Program-made: the position numbers and the translations under genes
Shown here: positions 17,394-26,199 of the stretch, in pieces
Layout: every line of letters starts with the position of its first letter
How positions within the stretch are numbered: position 1 is the first letter of the stretch
The notes under the pieces: model-generated
Databases searched by the model: none
What the model saw: only the letters and a program-made list of their open reading frames with translations
What the model was told of the DNA's origin: nothing
Assembly (NCBI GenBank): GCA_027493525.1
Contig: JAOSKN010000001.1
Span: 868,001 to 932,000, forward strand
DNA from: Planctomycetota bacterium
GTDB taxonomy: Bacteria > Planctomycetota > SZUA-567 > H5-PLA8
Length of the DNA stretch: 64,000 nucleotides
Direction of reading: 5' to 3'

Positions 17394-18690
17394 ACGGCTT
17401 CTGCCGCGCCAGGCCCTGCGGATCGAAGCGCCGCGCCCAGGCTTGAACCGCGGGCGGGAGGTCCTTGAGGCGGTTATCGGCCAGGGAGAGCGACTTGAGC
17501 TTCGTCAGGCGCGCGATCTCGGCCGGCAGCGTGGCAAGGTCGTTCTGGTTGAGCAGCAGGTCTTCAAGCTCCGAGCAGCGCGCGATGAACGGCGAGACTT
17601 TTTTCAGCAGCGGATGCGGGAGGTTCCGGTCGCCGTAGAGATGCAGGACCTTGAGCGCGGTGAGCGCGCCGATCTGGTCGGGCAACTCGGCGATGCCGCC
17701 TTCCTGGAGGTAGAGTTCGACGATCCTGCCGTTCTTCGCGACGGCGACGCTGGCGACGGTCTTCTCTTTCAGGCCGTTGGCGTCGAGGATCGCGCGGACG
17801 GCGCGCGCGTCGATGCTCGACTCGTTCAGCGCTTCGCCGCCCGCCGCTGCGCCGCCGGGGGCGCGCGCGGTGGGGCTCGGCCCGGGGCCGCCCGCCTGCC
17901 GGAAAGTGTCGCGCAGGAGCAGCAGGAAGCCCTTGGCCATCATCTCCTGGCCGGCTTCGAGGTTCGGGTGCACGCCGGCGGGATCCTTGCTGTACTCGGG
18001 GCAGTAGGCGTGGCCGGAACGGAAGTCGTCGCTGAGGAGCTTGGCGAGGTCGTAGAGCGGCGCCTTGCCCAGGTAGCGCGCGCGGACCTTTTCGCTGAAT
18101 TCGTGGGCGGCCTCGTTCTCCTTCGCGCGGCTCTCGGCCATGAAGCCGGCGGTCACGTAGATGAACTTCACGTTCGGGTAGTCGGCCTGGAGCTTGTCCA
18201 TCTTCTCGGCGTAAAGGTCGAAGGCCGCGGGGAGCGCGGTGTGGTAATAGATGATCACCGCGTCGACCTGCTTACCGAATTCGTGCGGCGGCTGGCGCAG
18301 CAGCTTGTCCAGCTCCTCGACGCGCTGGGTATGCGGCCAGTAGGTGGCCAGGAAGTGAACGAAATTCGACTTCGCGAAGGCATCGGCCGGGATCACGCTC
18401 AGGTCGCCGCCGGCCTTGAAGACGTCGAAACGCTGGTACGAGGAGAGGAACTCGTAGCGCTTGTCCTTCTGCGCGAGCGTCGCCAGGCCGCCGCAGAGGT
18501 TCAAGCCGAAGGAGCGGCTCGCGAAGAGGATCTTCTTGCTCCGCAGCAGGTCCATGTCGGCGGCGCTGATCTCGGCAAAGCGTTCCTTGGCGATCTTGGA
18601 GTCGACGTAGGGCGCCCCGGCGCGCGCGGCGCACGCCGTGGTGGCGCACAGGCCGAGCGTAAGGAGCATGGCCGGGCGAAGGCTTCGCAT
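17392..18690 (-). CDS. Secreted SGNH-hydrolase-like protein with C-terminal leucine-rich repeats
   Basis: 432 residues with a signal peptide (1-25). Residues about 50-270 look like an SGNH/GDSL-type domain: S-R-S-F-G near the start, an A-V-I-I-Y-Y-H strand, and a late D-P-A-G-V-H-P-N segment that fits the Asp-x-x-His block. Residues about 320-425 are leucine-rich repeats (LTALKVLHLYGDRNLP, ELEDLLLNQNDLATLP, KLKSLSLADNRLKDLP). The gap to the beta-helix gene upstream is 1 base, so both belong to the operon started by sigma module 3. It may be a glycan-binding esterase; the assignment of the first domain is moderate. Confidence 0.7.
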   Translation of the reverse strand: MRSLRPAMLLTLGLCATTACAARAGAPYVDSKIAKERFAEISAADMDLLRSKKILFASRSFGLNLCGGLATLAQKDKRYEFLSSYQRFDVFKAGGDLSVIPADAFAKSNFVHFLATYWPHTQRVEELDKLLRQPPHEFGKQVDAVIIYYHTALPAAFDLYAEKMDKLQADYPNVKFIYVTAGFMAESRAKENEAAHEFSEKVRARYLGKAPLYDLAKLLSDDFRSGHAYCPEYSKDPAGVHPNLEAGQEMMAKGFLLLLRDTFRQAGGPGPSPTARAPGGAAAGGEALNESSIDARAVRAILDANGLKEKTVASVAVAKNGRIVELYLQEGGIAELPDQIGALTALKVLHLYGDRNLPHPLLKKVSPFIARCSELEDLLLNQNDLATLPAEIARLTKLKSLSLADNRLKDLPPAVQAWARRFDPQGLARQKP

Positions 18691-18691
18691 G

Positions 18692-20734
18692 CTATCTCCC
18701 TTCCACGTTCCAATCCGGCAGGTCGCGCGCGCCGTCCTGGTCGAAATCGCCGCGGCGGAAGGCGGCGAGATCCAGATCGCAGCCGATGTCCTTCCCGCCG
18801 GGTCCGGCCTTGCGCGCGGGGCTGTCCTCGGCGAGGCCCAGGTCCCACCGGATATCCTTGTTCGCGCCCCAGTGGGCGATGGAGAGCGAGTCCGAGGGGG
18901 CCTCGGGCAGCGGCGGCTTGAACTCCAGCCAGTCTTCGCCCGCGCCGGTCACCTCGCGCGCCACGCCGTCGAAGTTCAGTTCCACCGTATCGCCGGGCTT
19001 GATGCGCCCGTCAAGCTTGCCCAGCGTGATCAGCTTCGAGGCCGTGCACTCGGCAACGCGCCCGTAATGCGTGACGACGTAGTAGGCGGGCGCGCCGCGG
19101 AAGCGCGGAGCGGCATGGACGCCGTGCGCCTCGAGCCCCTTCGCGCGCAGCGCCTCCAGCGTGGTCGCGGTCCAGTCCTTGCCCACGATGGCCAGGCAGC
19201 GCCGGTCGCCGGGCAGCGTCCAGAGCAGGTTGTAATCGCAGGCGAAGGAGGCCCCTTCCGCGACGCCGTAGAGCGGGAAGGACTGCAGGGGCGCGACGAG
19301 GTTGCCCTCGAAGGCCACCTCGCGCGAGCCGATGTCGGTGGGGCTCAGGCCCGTCGCGACGATGGTGTTGTGGCGCACCGTCATCCGCTCGGATTTGTTC
19401 AGGATCAGCGCGACGGCGTGCGAGCCGACGAGCAGGTTGTTCGTGACGGCCGAGTCCTTCAGCCCGGAACTCATGATCGTCTGCCCGCCGTTCCAGAGCA
19501 CGTTGGAGTCGATGGTCACGCCGCTGACGTCGTCCCAGAACTGGATGTTGTCGGGATGCCCCATGCGCACGTGGTCGTGGACGAAGTTGCGCGCGATCCT
19601 CAGCGCGCGGATATTGCCCGCGGCCACGATGCCGTCCACGCGGTTGAAGCCGATGTCGTTCCGCGCGATGTTGCCGCCATGGGACTTGTAGAGCACGATG
19701 CCGTGGCTGTTGTGCTGGATCACGTTGCTCTCGAAGAGGGCGTTGCGGGACGAGCGCAGGCGGATCCCGTATCCGGCGTTGTGATGGATCCAGCAGTTCC
19801 ACACGACCAAGCCTTCGTGCGCGGCGTCGCGGTCGGTCTCCACGCCCTGGGCGGACCCGAAGGCGAGTTCCAGCCCGTCGAGGATCACGAAGGAACGCTC
19901 GGTCAAATTAACCACCGCGGCGCGGCGCGGGACGTCCACGACGGGCAGTCCTCGCGCGTCCGGCGCGGACGGCCAGACGAAGAGCCGGGAGCCGGCGCCC
20001 TGCTTCTGGAGCACGTACTGGCCGGGGCCGTCGAGCGCCGTGATGTGATTGGCCATGAAATAACGGTCGCGCTTCTCGTCGATCTTCTCGCGGTACTTCG
20101 AGTACGGCTCGGCCAGCGTCAGTTTGTGCGCACGGGGGTCGAAGGCCGCGGGCGGGATCTTCAGCAGCGCGCCGCCGGCGTCCTCGCGGATGCAGACGAG
20201 CCAGCCGTCCCAGGCGCGCGGGTCGTCCTGGACGAGGTGGACGGCGTCAGTGAACTCGGTGAGCGAAAGCCCCTGCGTGATCGCCCACCAGCCGGTGTCC
20301 GGCGTGCGCGCCAGCGCCAGTTCGCGCGTGCCTTCGTAGAGCGTCTCGGGGACGTAGGGGAGTTCGACCCGAAAGATCTTATCGGCGTGCGGGTTGCCCT
20401 TGAGTTCGTCCGCCGTGCAGCGGGCCCAGCCTTCGAGCCGGTCGCTGCCGTTAAGCGTAACGCGCCCGCCGGGGGCGGCGCGGTAGGCGATGGGCTTCTC
20501 GGCCGTGCCGCTCTTCGCGGGGGCCAGGGTCTCGCGGTAGACGCCGGCGTGGATCCAGACCGTGTCGCCGGGCTCCACCGCCGCCGCGCGCGCCAGCGTC
20601 TTCCACGGCTTCTCGGGCGTGCCGGACTGGCTGTCGGAGGCCTCTGCGTGGGCCTGGTTCACGTGGTACTCCGCCGCGCGCAGCGGCAGCGCGAGCAGCG
20701 CGAAGCTCAGCAGGATGCCCAGGCTTCGGTTCAT
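18692..20734 (-). CDS. Secreted right-handed parallel beta-helix protein with dockerin-like tail
   Basis: 680 residues with a signal peptide (1-20). It opens like many pectate-lyase-fold proteins (SGTPEKPWKTLARAAA...PGDTVWIHAGVYRE), then runs through a long series of Asn- and Ile-rich coils (about 270-470) typical of PbH1 repeats, a polysaccharide lyase or epimerase fold. The very end, G-D-F-D-Q-D-G-A-R-D-L-P-D-W, resembles a single calcium-binding dockerin-type loop. The start ATG at 20734 lies 49 bases after the ZAS-toroid gene of module 3, so it is likely part of that operon and under its sigma factor. Substrate unknown. Confidence 0.82.
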   Translation of the reverse strand: MNRSLGILLSFALLALPLRAAEYHVNQAHAEASDSQSGTPEKPWKTLARAAAVEPGDTVWIHAGVYRETLAPAKSGTAEKPIAYRAAPGGRVTLNGSDRLEGWARCTADELKGNPHADKIFRVELPYVPETLYEGTRELALARTPDTGWWAITQGLSLTEFTDAVHLVQDDPRAWDGWLVCIREDAGGALLKIPPAAFDPRAHKLTLAEPYSKYREKIDEKRDRYFMANHITALDGPGQYVLQKQGAGSRLFVWPSAPDARGLPVVDVPRRAAVVNLTERSFVILDGLELAFGSAQGVETDRDAAHEGLVVWNCWIHHNAGYGIRLRSSRNALFESNVIQHNSHGIVLYKSHGGNIARNDIGFNRVDGIVAAGNIRALRIARNFVHDHVRMGHPDNIQFWDDVSGVTIDSNVLWNGGQTIMSSGLKDSAVTNNLLVGSHAVALILNKSERMTVRHNTIVATGLSPTDIGSREVAFEGNLVAPLQSFPLYGVAEGASFACDYNLLWTLPGDRRCLAIVGKDWTATTLEALRAKGLEAHGVHAAPRFRGAPAYYVVTHYGRVAECTASKLITLGKLDGRIKPGDTVELNFDGVAREVTGAGEDWLEFKPPLPEAPSDSLSIAHWGANKDIRWDLGLAEDSPARKAGPGGKDIGCDLDLAAFRRGDFDQDGARDLPDWNVEGR

Positions 20735-20783
20735 CGGCGCGACTCCTTGCCCAGGGCGGCCTTGCCGCGCGTGCGCGGGGGAC

Positions 20784-22583
20784 TCAACGGTACATCGGCA
20801 GGTAACGGTAATAGACCTCGAGGCACAGGATCGCCATGGCCGTCTGTCCGACGCGGCCCCAGTGCGTGCCGCAATCGCCTCGGGACTCCCAGCTCCCATC
20901 GTTGACGCCGCCGTCCTTGACTTGCGTGGGGAGCAGCGCGGCTTTGAGCGCCTCGTTCCACTGGTTCCAGACCTCCCCGCCCTGCTGGAAGCAGACCAGC
21001 GTGCCGTAGTACCAGTAATAGAGGGACAGGTTGCCGTGCGGCGCGTCGGGCAGGCCGCCGTTGTCGATCATCCACTTGACTCCGCTCGCGGTCTGCTCGG
21101 GCGGCGTGCCGAAGAACTGGCGGCACAGGATTCCGATCGCGGTGCGCGTGGGGGTGACCATCTCCATGCCCGGCACCTGCGGCGCGTAGCTGTAGAGATG
21201 CCCGCCGTACTCGTCGCCTTCCTTCTTGCCGCGCTCGCAGCCGTCGAGGTACTTCGTGAGCCCCTCGATGGTCGCCGGGTTGACGTGGAGGCCGGCGACC
21301 TTGGCGCTCTTGACGAACATGATGTGCCAGCCGCTGTTGGAGATGTCGCCGGCGACGTCGCGGCGCTGGTAGGGCTGGTAGCTCCAGCCGCCGCGCTCGC
21401 TCAGTTCCTCCCAGGCGGTCCCGGCGCCGCAGGTGCGGTCGGCGGCGCGCTGCGCGGCCTCGCGGGTCTCGGCGACGCGCCCCATCGCGGCGGCCTCGCT
21501 CAGCGCCATCCCCGCGATCGCGTGCCCGTAGCCGCCCATGGCGTCGTCAGTGAGCGTGCCGTTGGCGAGCTGTTTCTTGCGCAGCCATTCCACCGCGCGC
21601 CGGACGTTGTCCTTGTAGCGTCCCACCTTCTCGGTGTGCCCCGCGCCGAGGAAAGCCAGGAGCGCCATCCCGGTGACGGCCGCGTCGACGCGCTCGGGCG
21701 AACATTTGTCGGCCGGGTAGCGGCAACCTTCCCACTTCTTCGAATCCCAGCGCCCGTCGGCCTCCTGCACGCGCGCGAGCCACGCCAGGCCGGCTTCGAC
21801 GGCCGACTCGGTCTTCTCGCTGCCGCCCTGCTTCAGGGCCAGCCGGCGGCGCCCGTTGCCGAGGCGCTGCCCGAACTTCCCGCCCCCGCCGCCGCCCAAC
21901 CCGATGCTCGCGAAGGCGCCCTTTCCGCCGAGCGAGACGTCGGCCAGCGCGCTCTCGTCGCCCCGCGCCGATTCCAGGTTGGAGTCGTTCTCCGTCTCGG
22001 CGTGCTCGGCGACCTGGACCTCCTCGTGCAGCTCGACCATCGGCGTCTGGACTTCGACCTCCGCCGCCTGCATGGGCACGGGATTGCGGAAAAGGTCGCG
22101 CTTGACCGGCTCGACGGTCTCGGCGGGCGGCTGCGGCCTGGCGAGGTCGGTCGTGATGACCACGTCGTCCACGTTGCGGTTCAACGCCGAGGCGATCAGC
22201 GTCAAGAGCAGCAGCAGCAGGGCGTGGAACGCGCCGCTGATCGCCCACCACGGGACCGCGTGGAAGCGCCTGGCCAGCGTCACGCCGAAGCCGGTCGCGG
22301 CGGCGGCCTCGGGCGCCAGGCCGGGGATCTGCAGGCGCGGGCCCGTGGTGATCGCCTGCAGGCGCTGGCCCGTGCGCGCGTCGAAATCGGGCGAGAGGCC
22401 CGGCGCGGCGAGCGCGCCGTCGAGCAGCCCCTTCATCCCCTTGAAGGCCTTGACCCGCGCGCGGCACTCGGGGCAGCCGACGAGGTGATCGCCGACGGCC
22501 TTGTGGATCTCGGCCGGCAGCGCGCCGTCGACGAAGTCGCAGAGCTTCTCGGGGATGTCGGCGCATTCGCAAACCAGCAGCAT
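20784..22583 (-). CDS. Membrane anti-sigma/toroid protein, module 3
   Basis: 599 residues. The ATG at 22583 was chosen because an AAGGAG site lies 7 bases upstream and because it places the ZAS residues at Cys7, His33, Cys37 and Cys40, as in both paralogs. The membrane helix is at about 110-132 (WWAISGAFHALLLLLLTLIA). A Gly-rich linker and the squalene-cyclase-like toroid follow (QEADGRWDSKKW, GYGHAIAGMALSEAA, SERGGWSY, ISNSGWH), ending CLEVYYRYLPMYR almost exactly as in module 2. It sits between its sigma factor (19-base gap) and the beta-helix gene. Proposed role as for module 2. Confidence 0.88.
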   Translation of the reverse strand: MLLVCECADIPEKLCDFVDGALPAEIHKAVGDHLVGCPECRARVKAFKGMKGLLDGALAAPGLSPDFDARTGQRLQAITTGPRLQIPGLAPEAAAATGFGVTLARRFHAVPWWAISGAFHALLLLLLTLIASALNRNVDDVVITTDLARPQPPAETVEPVKRDLFRNPVPMQAAEVEVQTPMVELHEEVQVAEHAETENDSNLESARGDESALADVSLGGKGAFASIGLGGGGGGKFGQRLGNGRRRLALKQGGSEKTESAVEAGLAWLARVQEADGRWDSKKWEGCRYPADKCSPERVDAAVTGMALLAFLGAGHTEKVGRYKDNVRRAVEWLRKKQLANGTLTDDAMGGYGHAIAGMALSEAAAMGRVAETREAAQRAADRTCGAGTAWEELSERGGWSYQPYQRRDVAGDISNSGWHIMFVKSAKVAGLHVNPATIEGLTKYLDGCERGKKEGDEYGGHLYSYAPQVPGMEMVTPTRTAIGILCRQFFGTPPEQTASGVKWMIDNGGLPDAPHGNLSLYYWYYGTLVCFQQGGEVWNQWNEALKAALLPTQVKDGGVNDGSWESRGDCGTHWGRVGQTAMAILCLEVYYRYLPMYR

Positions 22584-22602
22584 GGCGCGTCTCCTTCGGA
22601 GG

Positions 22603-23220
22603 TCAGGCGTTTCCGTCTTCGGGCGCGTGGGCATTCGGCGCATCGGCTTGGGGCGCGCCGATGGCCCCCCGCAGTTCGGGGCGCTGGTACAGGCTCAGGT
22701 AGGCCTCGTAGAGCCTCCGGCGGACGGTGATCGCGGGCATGTTCAAGCGCCTCGCGATCTCGTCGTACGTCAGGTGCTCCCAGTAGCGCAGCACGACGAC
22801 GCTGCGCTGTTCATCGGGCAGCGCGTCAATGGCCTTGGCCAGGAATTCGCGCAGTTCCAGCATGCTGAAGCCGCCGGTGGTCGCCTGCCGCGGAGGCTGC
22901 AAATCGTTGCGCCGTTCGACGCGGCCGGCCTCGCGACGCCGCGCGCGGAGGCGGTCCAGCGCGTTGGCCTTGTTGATCTTCCGCAGCCACGCGCCGACCG
23001 AGTCCAGCCCGGTAAGCTGCTCCTGCTTCAGATGCGCCTCGCAGAAGGTCTCCTGGACCACGTCCTCGGCGTCGGAGGCGTTCCCCACGATCGCGAAGGC
23101 TTGGTTGACGAGGTCGCTGCGGTAGCGTTCGAGAAGCGTCCAGAAGGCCGGAGGCAGGTCGCCCGGGGCGTCCATCGGGTGGTCTCGGAGGATTTCGTGA
23201 GCCGTGGTCGTCAGCGCCAT
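22603..23220 (-). CDS. ECF RNA polymerase sigma factor, module 3
   Basis: 205 residues from the ATG at 23220; M-A-L-T-T-T-A-H-E-I-L aligns with M-A-L-T-T-Q-A-Q-Q-I-L of module 1, and an AGAGGA site lies upstream. Region 2 has DAEDVVQETFCEAH and LRKINKANALDRLR; region 4 has LPDEQRSVVVLRYWEHLTYDE plus a helix-turn-helix. The linker signature TTGGFSMLE is present. It heads a probable four-gene operon: sigma, ZAS-toroid, beta-helix protein, SGNH/LRR protein. This is the only one of the three modules with extra secreted genes visibly attached, so it gives the best clue to function: control of exported glycan-active proteins. Confidence 0.94.
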   Translation of the reverse strand: MALTTTAHEILRDHPMDAPGDLPPAFWTLLERYRSDLVNQAFAIVGNASDAEDVVQETFCEAHLKQEQLTGLDSVGAWLRKINKANALDRLRARRREAGRVERRNDLQPPRQATTGGFSMLELREFLAKAIDALPDEQRSVVVLRYWEHLTYDEIARRLNMPAITVRRRLYEAYLSLYQRPELRGAIGAPQADAPNAHAPEDGNA

Positions 23221-23240
23221 GTGCTGTCCTCTTCTGTTCA

Positions 23241-23312
23241 ATAGTCGCCGCCGCTCGCCGCGGCTGCTCAAGAATTAGTGAAAATTAGCGTCGGCAGGCC
23301 AAAGCACATGTG
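23241..23312 (-). promoter_or_regulatory. Candidate promoter and palindrome upstream of sigma module 3
   Basis: On the minus strand, AATTCTTG (23269-23276) is followed 28 bases later by GCGACTAT (23241-23248), 28 bases before the ATG. CACATGTGC (23304-23312) sits 84 bases upstream of the gene, the same distance as in module 2. Comparative inference only. Confidence 0.35.
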
Positions 23313-23404
23313 AACCCTAGATTTATAGGGAGATTGTCGTGCGGTAGAGACCATGGGAACAGGCATTTTAAGCCGCGCGGAATATTATTAGCAGTCCAGA
23401 TTCT

Positions 23405-23758
23405 CTATTGCAGGAATAATAGGAACGCGAGGCACAGAACCAGGATCACGGCTTCCAGAGCGCCGAACGTACGTACGACCCGCGCCAACGTGTCGAAGGG
23501 ATCGCGGGAGAGCGCGCGGCGCGCCAGGTAGATCGACCAGACCCAGAATGCCCCGCCGGTGCTTAACGCCATGGCGGCCAAGCCTTCCTTCAATTCCTCC
23601 CATGCCAAGTCCACGTTCGCCAACGGATTCATATTCTGTGCAATGACGAATCCGCCCAGGAGGCATGCCCAGGCCAAGCCATGCACGCCCGCGGCGGTCC
23701 TGCCGTTTGCCGAGCGGGGCCCCGGCCGTGGCGCTTCTGAAGGTTTGTCTTCGTTCAA
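23405..23758 (-). CDS. Small three-helix membrane protein of unknown function
   Basis: 117 residues with hydrophobic segments at about 24-41, 60-80 and 97-116, and a polar N-terminal tail. I do not recognise a family. It starts 13 bases after the RNase R stop on the same strand and is probably read from that transcript. The 180 bases beyond its stop, up to sigma module 3, contain nothing I can identify apart from the candidate promoter of that module. Confidence 0.6.
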   Translation of the reverse strand: MNEDKPSEAPRPGPRSANGRTAAGVHGLAWACLLGGFVIAQNMNPLANVDLAWEELKEGLAAMALSTGGAFWVWSIYLARRALSRDPFDTLARVVRTFGALEAVILVLCLAFLLFLQ

Positions 23759-23771
23759 GCGATCCAGAACC

Positions 23772-26033
23772 TCACACCACCTTCAAATACACCCGCCGCT
23801 GCCCCACGTCGATCTGCACCACCCGCACTGTCAGCTTGTCGCCCAACTGGAAGCTGCGCCGGTTGCGGCGGCCTTGCAGCATATGCCGGTCCTCGAAGTA
23901 GTAGTAGTAATCGTCGGTGAGGTCCTCGATGCGCACGAGCCCATCGAGGTTCACGTCGGCCAACTCGACGAAGAAACCGAAGTTCTTCACTCCGGTAATG
24001 ACGCCTTCGTGGCTCTCGCGCATGTTCCCGCGCAGGTACTCGATCTGGCGGACCTTGACGACCTCGTCCTCGGCGGCCTCCGCGTCGCGCTCGCGGCGGC
24101 TGCAGTGGTCGGCCAGCCCGCGCATCGACTCCAGCCGCCCGTAGTAATCCCCGTCCTGACTGCGCTTCTTGCCGTGCTCGGGAAGCTGCGCCTCGTCGCC
24201 GCCGAAGCGCTCCTCCAGCCCGCGGTGCACGACCAGGTCCGGGTAACGCCGGATGGGGCTCGTGAAATGGAGGTAGCGGTTGAAGTTCAGCGCGAAGTGC
24301 GGGTGGCAGCCGGCCGAGTACATCGCGCGCTTCAGGCTCGTCAGCAGCGCGAGGTGGATCGCGTGCTGGAACGGCTTGCCGTGGACCTTGTCGAGCACCT
24401 TCTGGATCGCGCCGCGGTTGTACGGCGGCTTCATCGAGATCCCGAATTCCTCGATGAACTCCGCGAAGTTATCCAGCGCCTCCGGGTTGGGCTCTTCGTG
24501 GATCCGGAAGAGGCCCAGGATTTCGTGCTCGACGAGGTACTCCGCGACGGCGCGGTTGGCCGCGAGCATCATGTCCTCGATGAGCCGGTGCGCCCAGTGG
24601 TGCTCCTCCTTCTTCATACCGATCACCGCGCCGTGCTCGTCCAGCACCGGGCGGACCTCGGGCAGGTCCAAGTCGATGCTGCCGTGGGCGAGGCGCTGCT
24701 TGCGCAGCTTCGCGGCGAAGGCCTTCATCGCGCAGAGGGTCTCGAAGATCTCCTTCGACGGCAGACGTTTGGGGTCCCCGGCGTCCACGGCCTCCTGTAC
24801 CTGGTCGTAGGTCAAGAACGCCGCCGAGCGGATGTAGCTGCGGAAGATGCGCACGCGCTCCACGCGCAACTTGCCGTCGTAGGTGATCGCGCAGGTCTTC
24901 GTCAGCCGCACGCGCCCTTCCTTGAGGCTGCAGACGTTGCCGCTGAGCTTCGGCGGGAGCATCGGGAGCACGCGGCCCGGAAAGTAGACGCTGGTCGCAC
25001 GCCGGCGCGCCTCCTCGTCGATGGGCGAGCCCTCGCGGACGTAGTGCGAGACGTCGGCGATGTGGACGAGCAGTTCCGTCGCGCCGCCTTCGAGTTCGCG
25101 CAGCGCCACCGCGTCGTCGTGGTCCTTGGCGTCGGGCGGGTCGATGGTGAAGGTCAGCGGCGAGGTGAAGTCCGCTCGGCGGGCCAGCTCGTCCGGAGGC
25201 AATTCCTCGTCGATCTTCGCGGCCTGCGCCAGCGCGTCCTCGGGGAATTCCACGCGCAGGTTGAAGTTCTGGATGATACTGGCGATCTCCGCGCGCGCCT
25301 CGCCGGCCTCGCCATAGACTTCCTCGATCCTGCCCGTCGGCTTGTTTCCGCTGCGGTGCGTCGTGCGCGCCTCCAGCAGCGCGATGGCGACCTTGTCGCC
25401 GTCCTTCGCCTCGCCGGCGTGCTCGGGCAGCACCTCGATGTTCCCGAAAAGCCCGCGCGTGTCGGGGACGACGTAGCCGCCCGCGCCGGCTTCGGGCATG
25501 CCCTTCCATTCGGGGTGCGCGTAAAAGGTCCCCACGACCAGCTTGTGCGCGCGCTCCAGGACCTTGATCACATGTCCCTGGGTGCGCATCCCGCCGCCGC
25601 GCCGCCCGGCCGCCTTCCGCCGCGGGAGCACCGCCACGGTGTCGCCGTCCATCGCCCCGTTCAACTCCTCGGCGGGGATGTAGAGGTCCTTCCCCGGCGG
25701 GTCGGAGATCAGGAAGCCGAAGCCGCGCCGCTTCACTTCGATCCGCCCGATCAGCGCGTTCTTGGGCAGGTCCTTGTTCGAGCGCTTGCCGCCTTTGCCG
25801 CGACCCCCGCCCCGGCTCGAATCGACGATCCGCGCCAGCTCGTACTTGCCCCGGCGCGGCTCGACGAGCGTCCCGTCTTCGACCAGTTCGTCCACCAGGT
25901 GCCGGAAGTCGACGTAGTCGTCCTCGGGTATCTCCAGCTTTCGCGCCAGGTTGCGCTTGCGCTGCGGCATGTAGTGCGGGCCGGCCATCAATTCGAGCAG
26001 CTTCTCGCGTACGGCGCTCTTGGGACGTGCCAT
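23772..26033 (-). CDS. rnr: Ribonuclease R
   Basis: 753 residues from the ATG at 26033. Domains in order: an N-terminal winged helix (about 10-65), cold-shock domains (GRIEVKRRGFGFLIS and following), the RNB catalytic domain with DPPDAKDHDDA (the metal-binding Asp cluster) and SPIRRYPDLVVHR, and a C-terminal S1 domain (HEGVITGVKNFGFFVEL). It is a processive 3'-5' exoribonuclease that degrades structured RNA and acts in RNA quality control. Length and order are typical. An upstream in-frame extension exists but lacks conservation, so the shorter start is preferred. Confidence 0.95.
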   Translation of the reverse strand: MARPKSAVREKLLELMAGPHYMPQRKRNLARKLEIPEDDYVDFRHLVDELVEDGTLVEPRRGKYELARIVDSSRGGGRGKGGKRSNKDLPKNALIGRIEVKRRGFGFLISDPPGKDLYIPAEELNGAMDGDTVAVLPRRKAAGRRGGGMRTQGHVIKVLERAHKLVVGTFYAHPEWKGMPEAGAGGYVVPDTRGLFGNIEVLPEHAGEAKDGDKVAIALLEARTTHRSGNKPTGRIEEVYGEAGEARAEIASIIQNFNLRVEFPEDALAQAAKIDEELPPDELARRADFTSPLTFTIDPPDAKDHDDAVALRELEGGATELLVHIADVSHYVREGSPIDEEARRRATSVYFPGRVLPMLPPKLSGNVCSLKEGRVRLTKTCAITYDGKLRVERVRIFRSYIRSAAFLTYDQVQEAVDAGDPKRLPSKEIFETLCAMKAFAAKLRKQRLAHGSIDLDLPEVRPVLDEHGAVIGMKKEEHHWAHRLIEDMMLAANRAVAEYLVEHEILGLFRIHEEPNPEALDNFAEFIEEFGISMKPPYNRGAIQKVLDKVHGKPFQHAIHLALLTSLKRAMYSAGCHPHFALNFNRYLHFTSPIRRYPDLVVHRGLEERFGGDEAQLPEHGKKRSQDGDYYGRLESMRGLADHCSRRERDAEAAEDEVVKVRQIEYLRGNMRESHEGVITGVKNFGFFVELADVNLDGLVRIEDLTDDYYYYFEDRHMLQGRRNRRSFQLGDKLTVRVVQIDVGQRRVYLKVV

Positions 26034-26199
26034 GGACTCGCTTTCACCGGCGTGACTTGTAGGAGCGGCGCACCAGTGCACGGTGTGGTAGCGGCGCTTT
26101 CGTCTGGAATTATCGTAACCGGTTTCAGGGAACCTCACTCTCAAAAAGTGATCGCAACGGGCCACGGCGCCGGACGGCTGCCGGAAACCGAAAGAGCGC

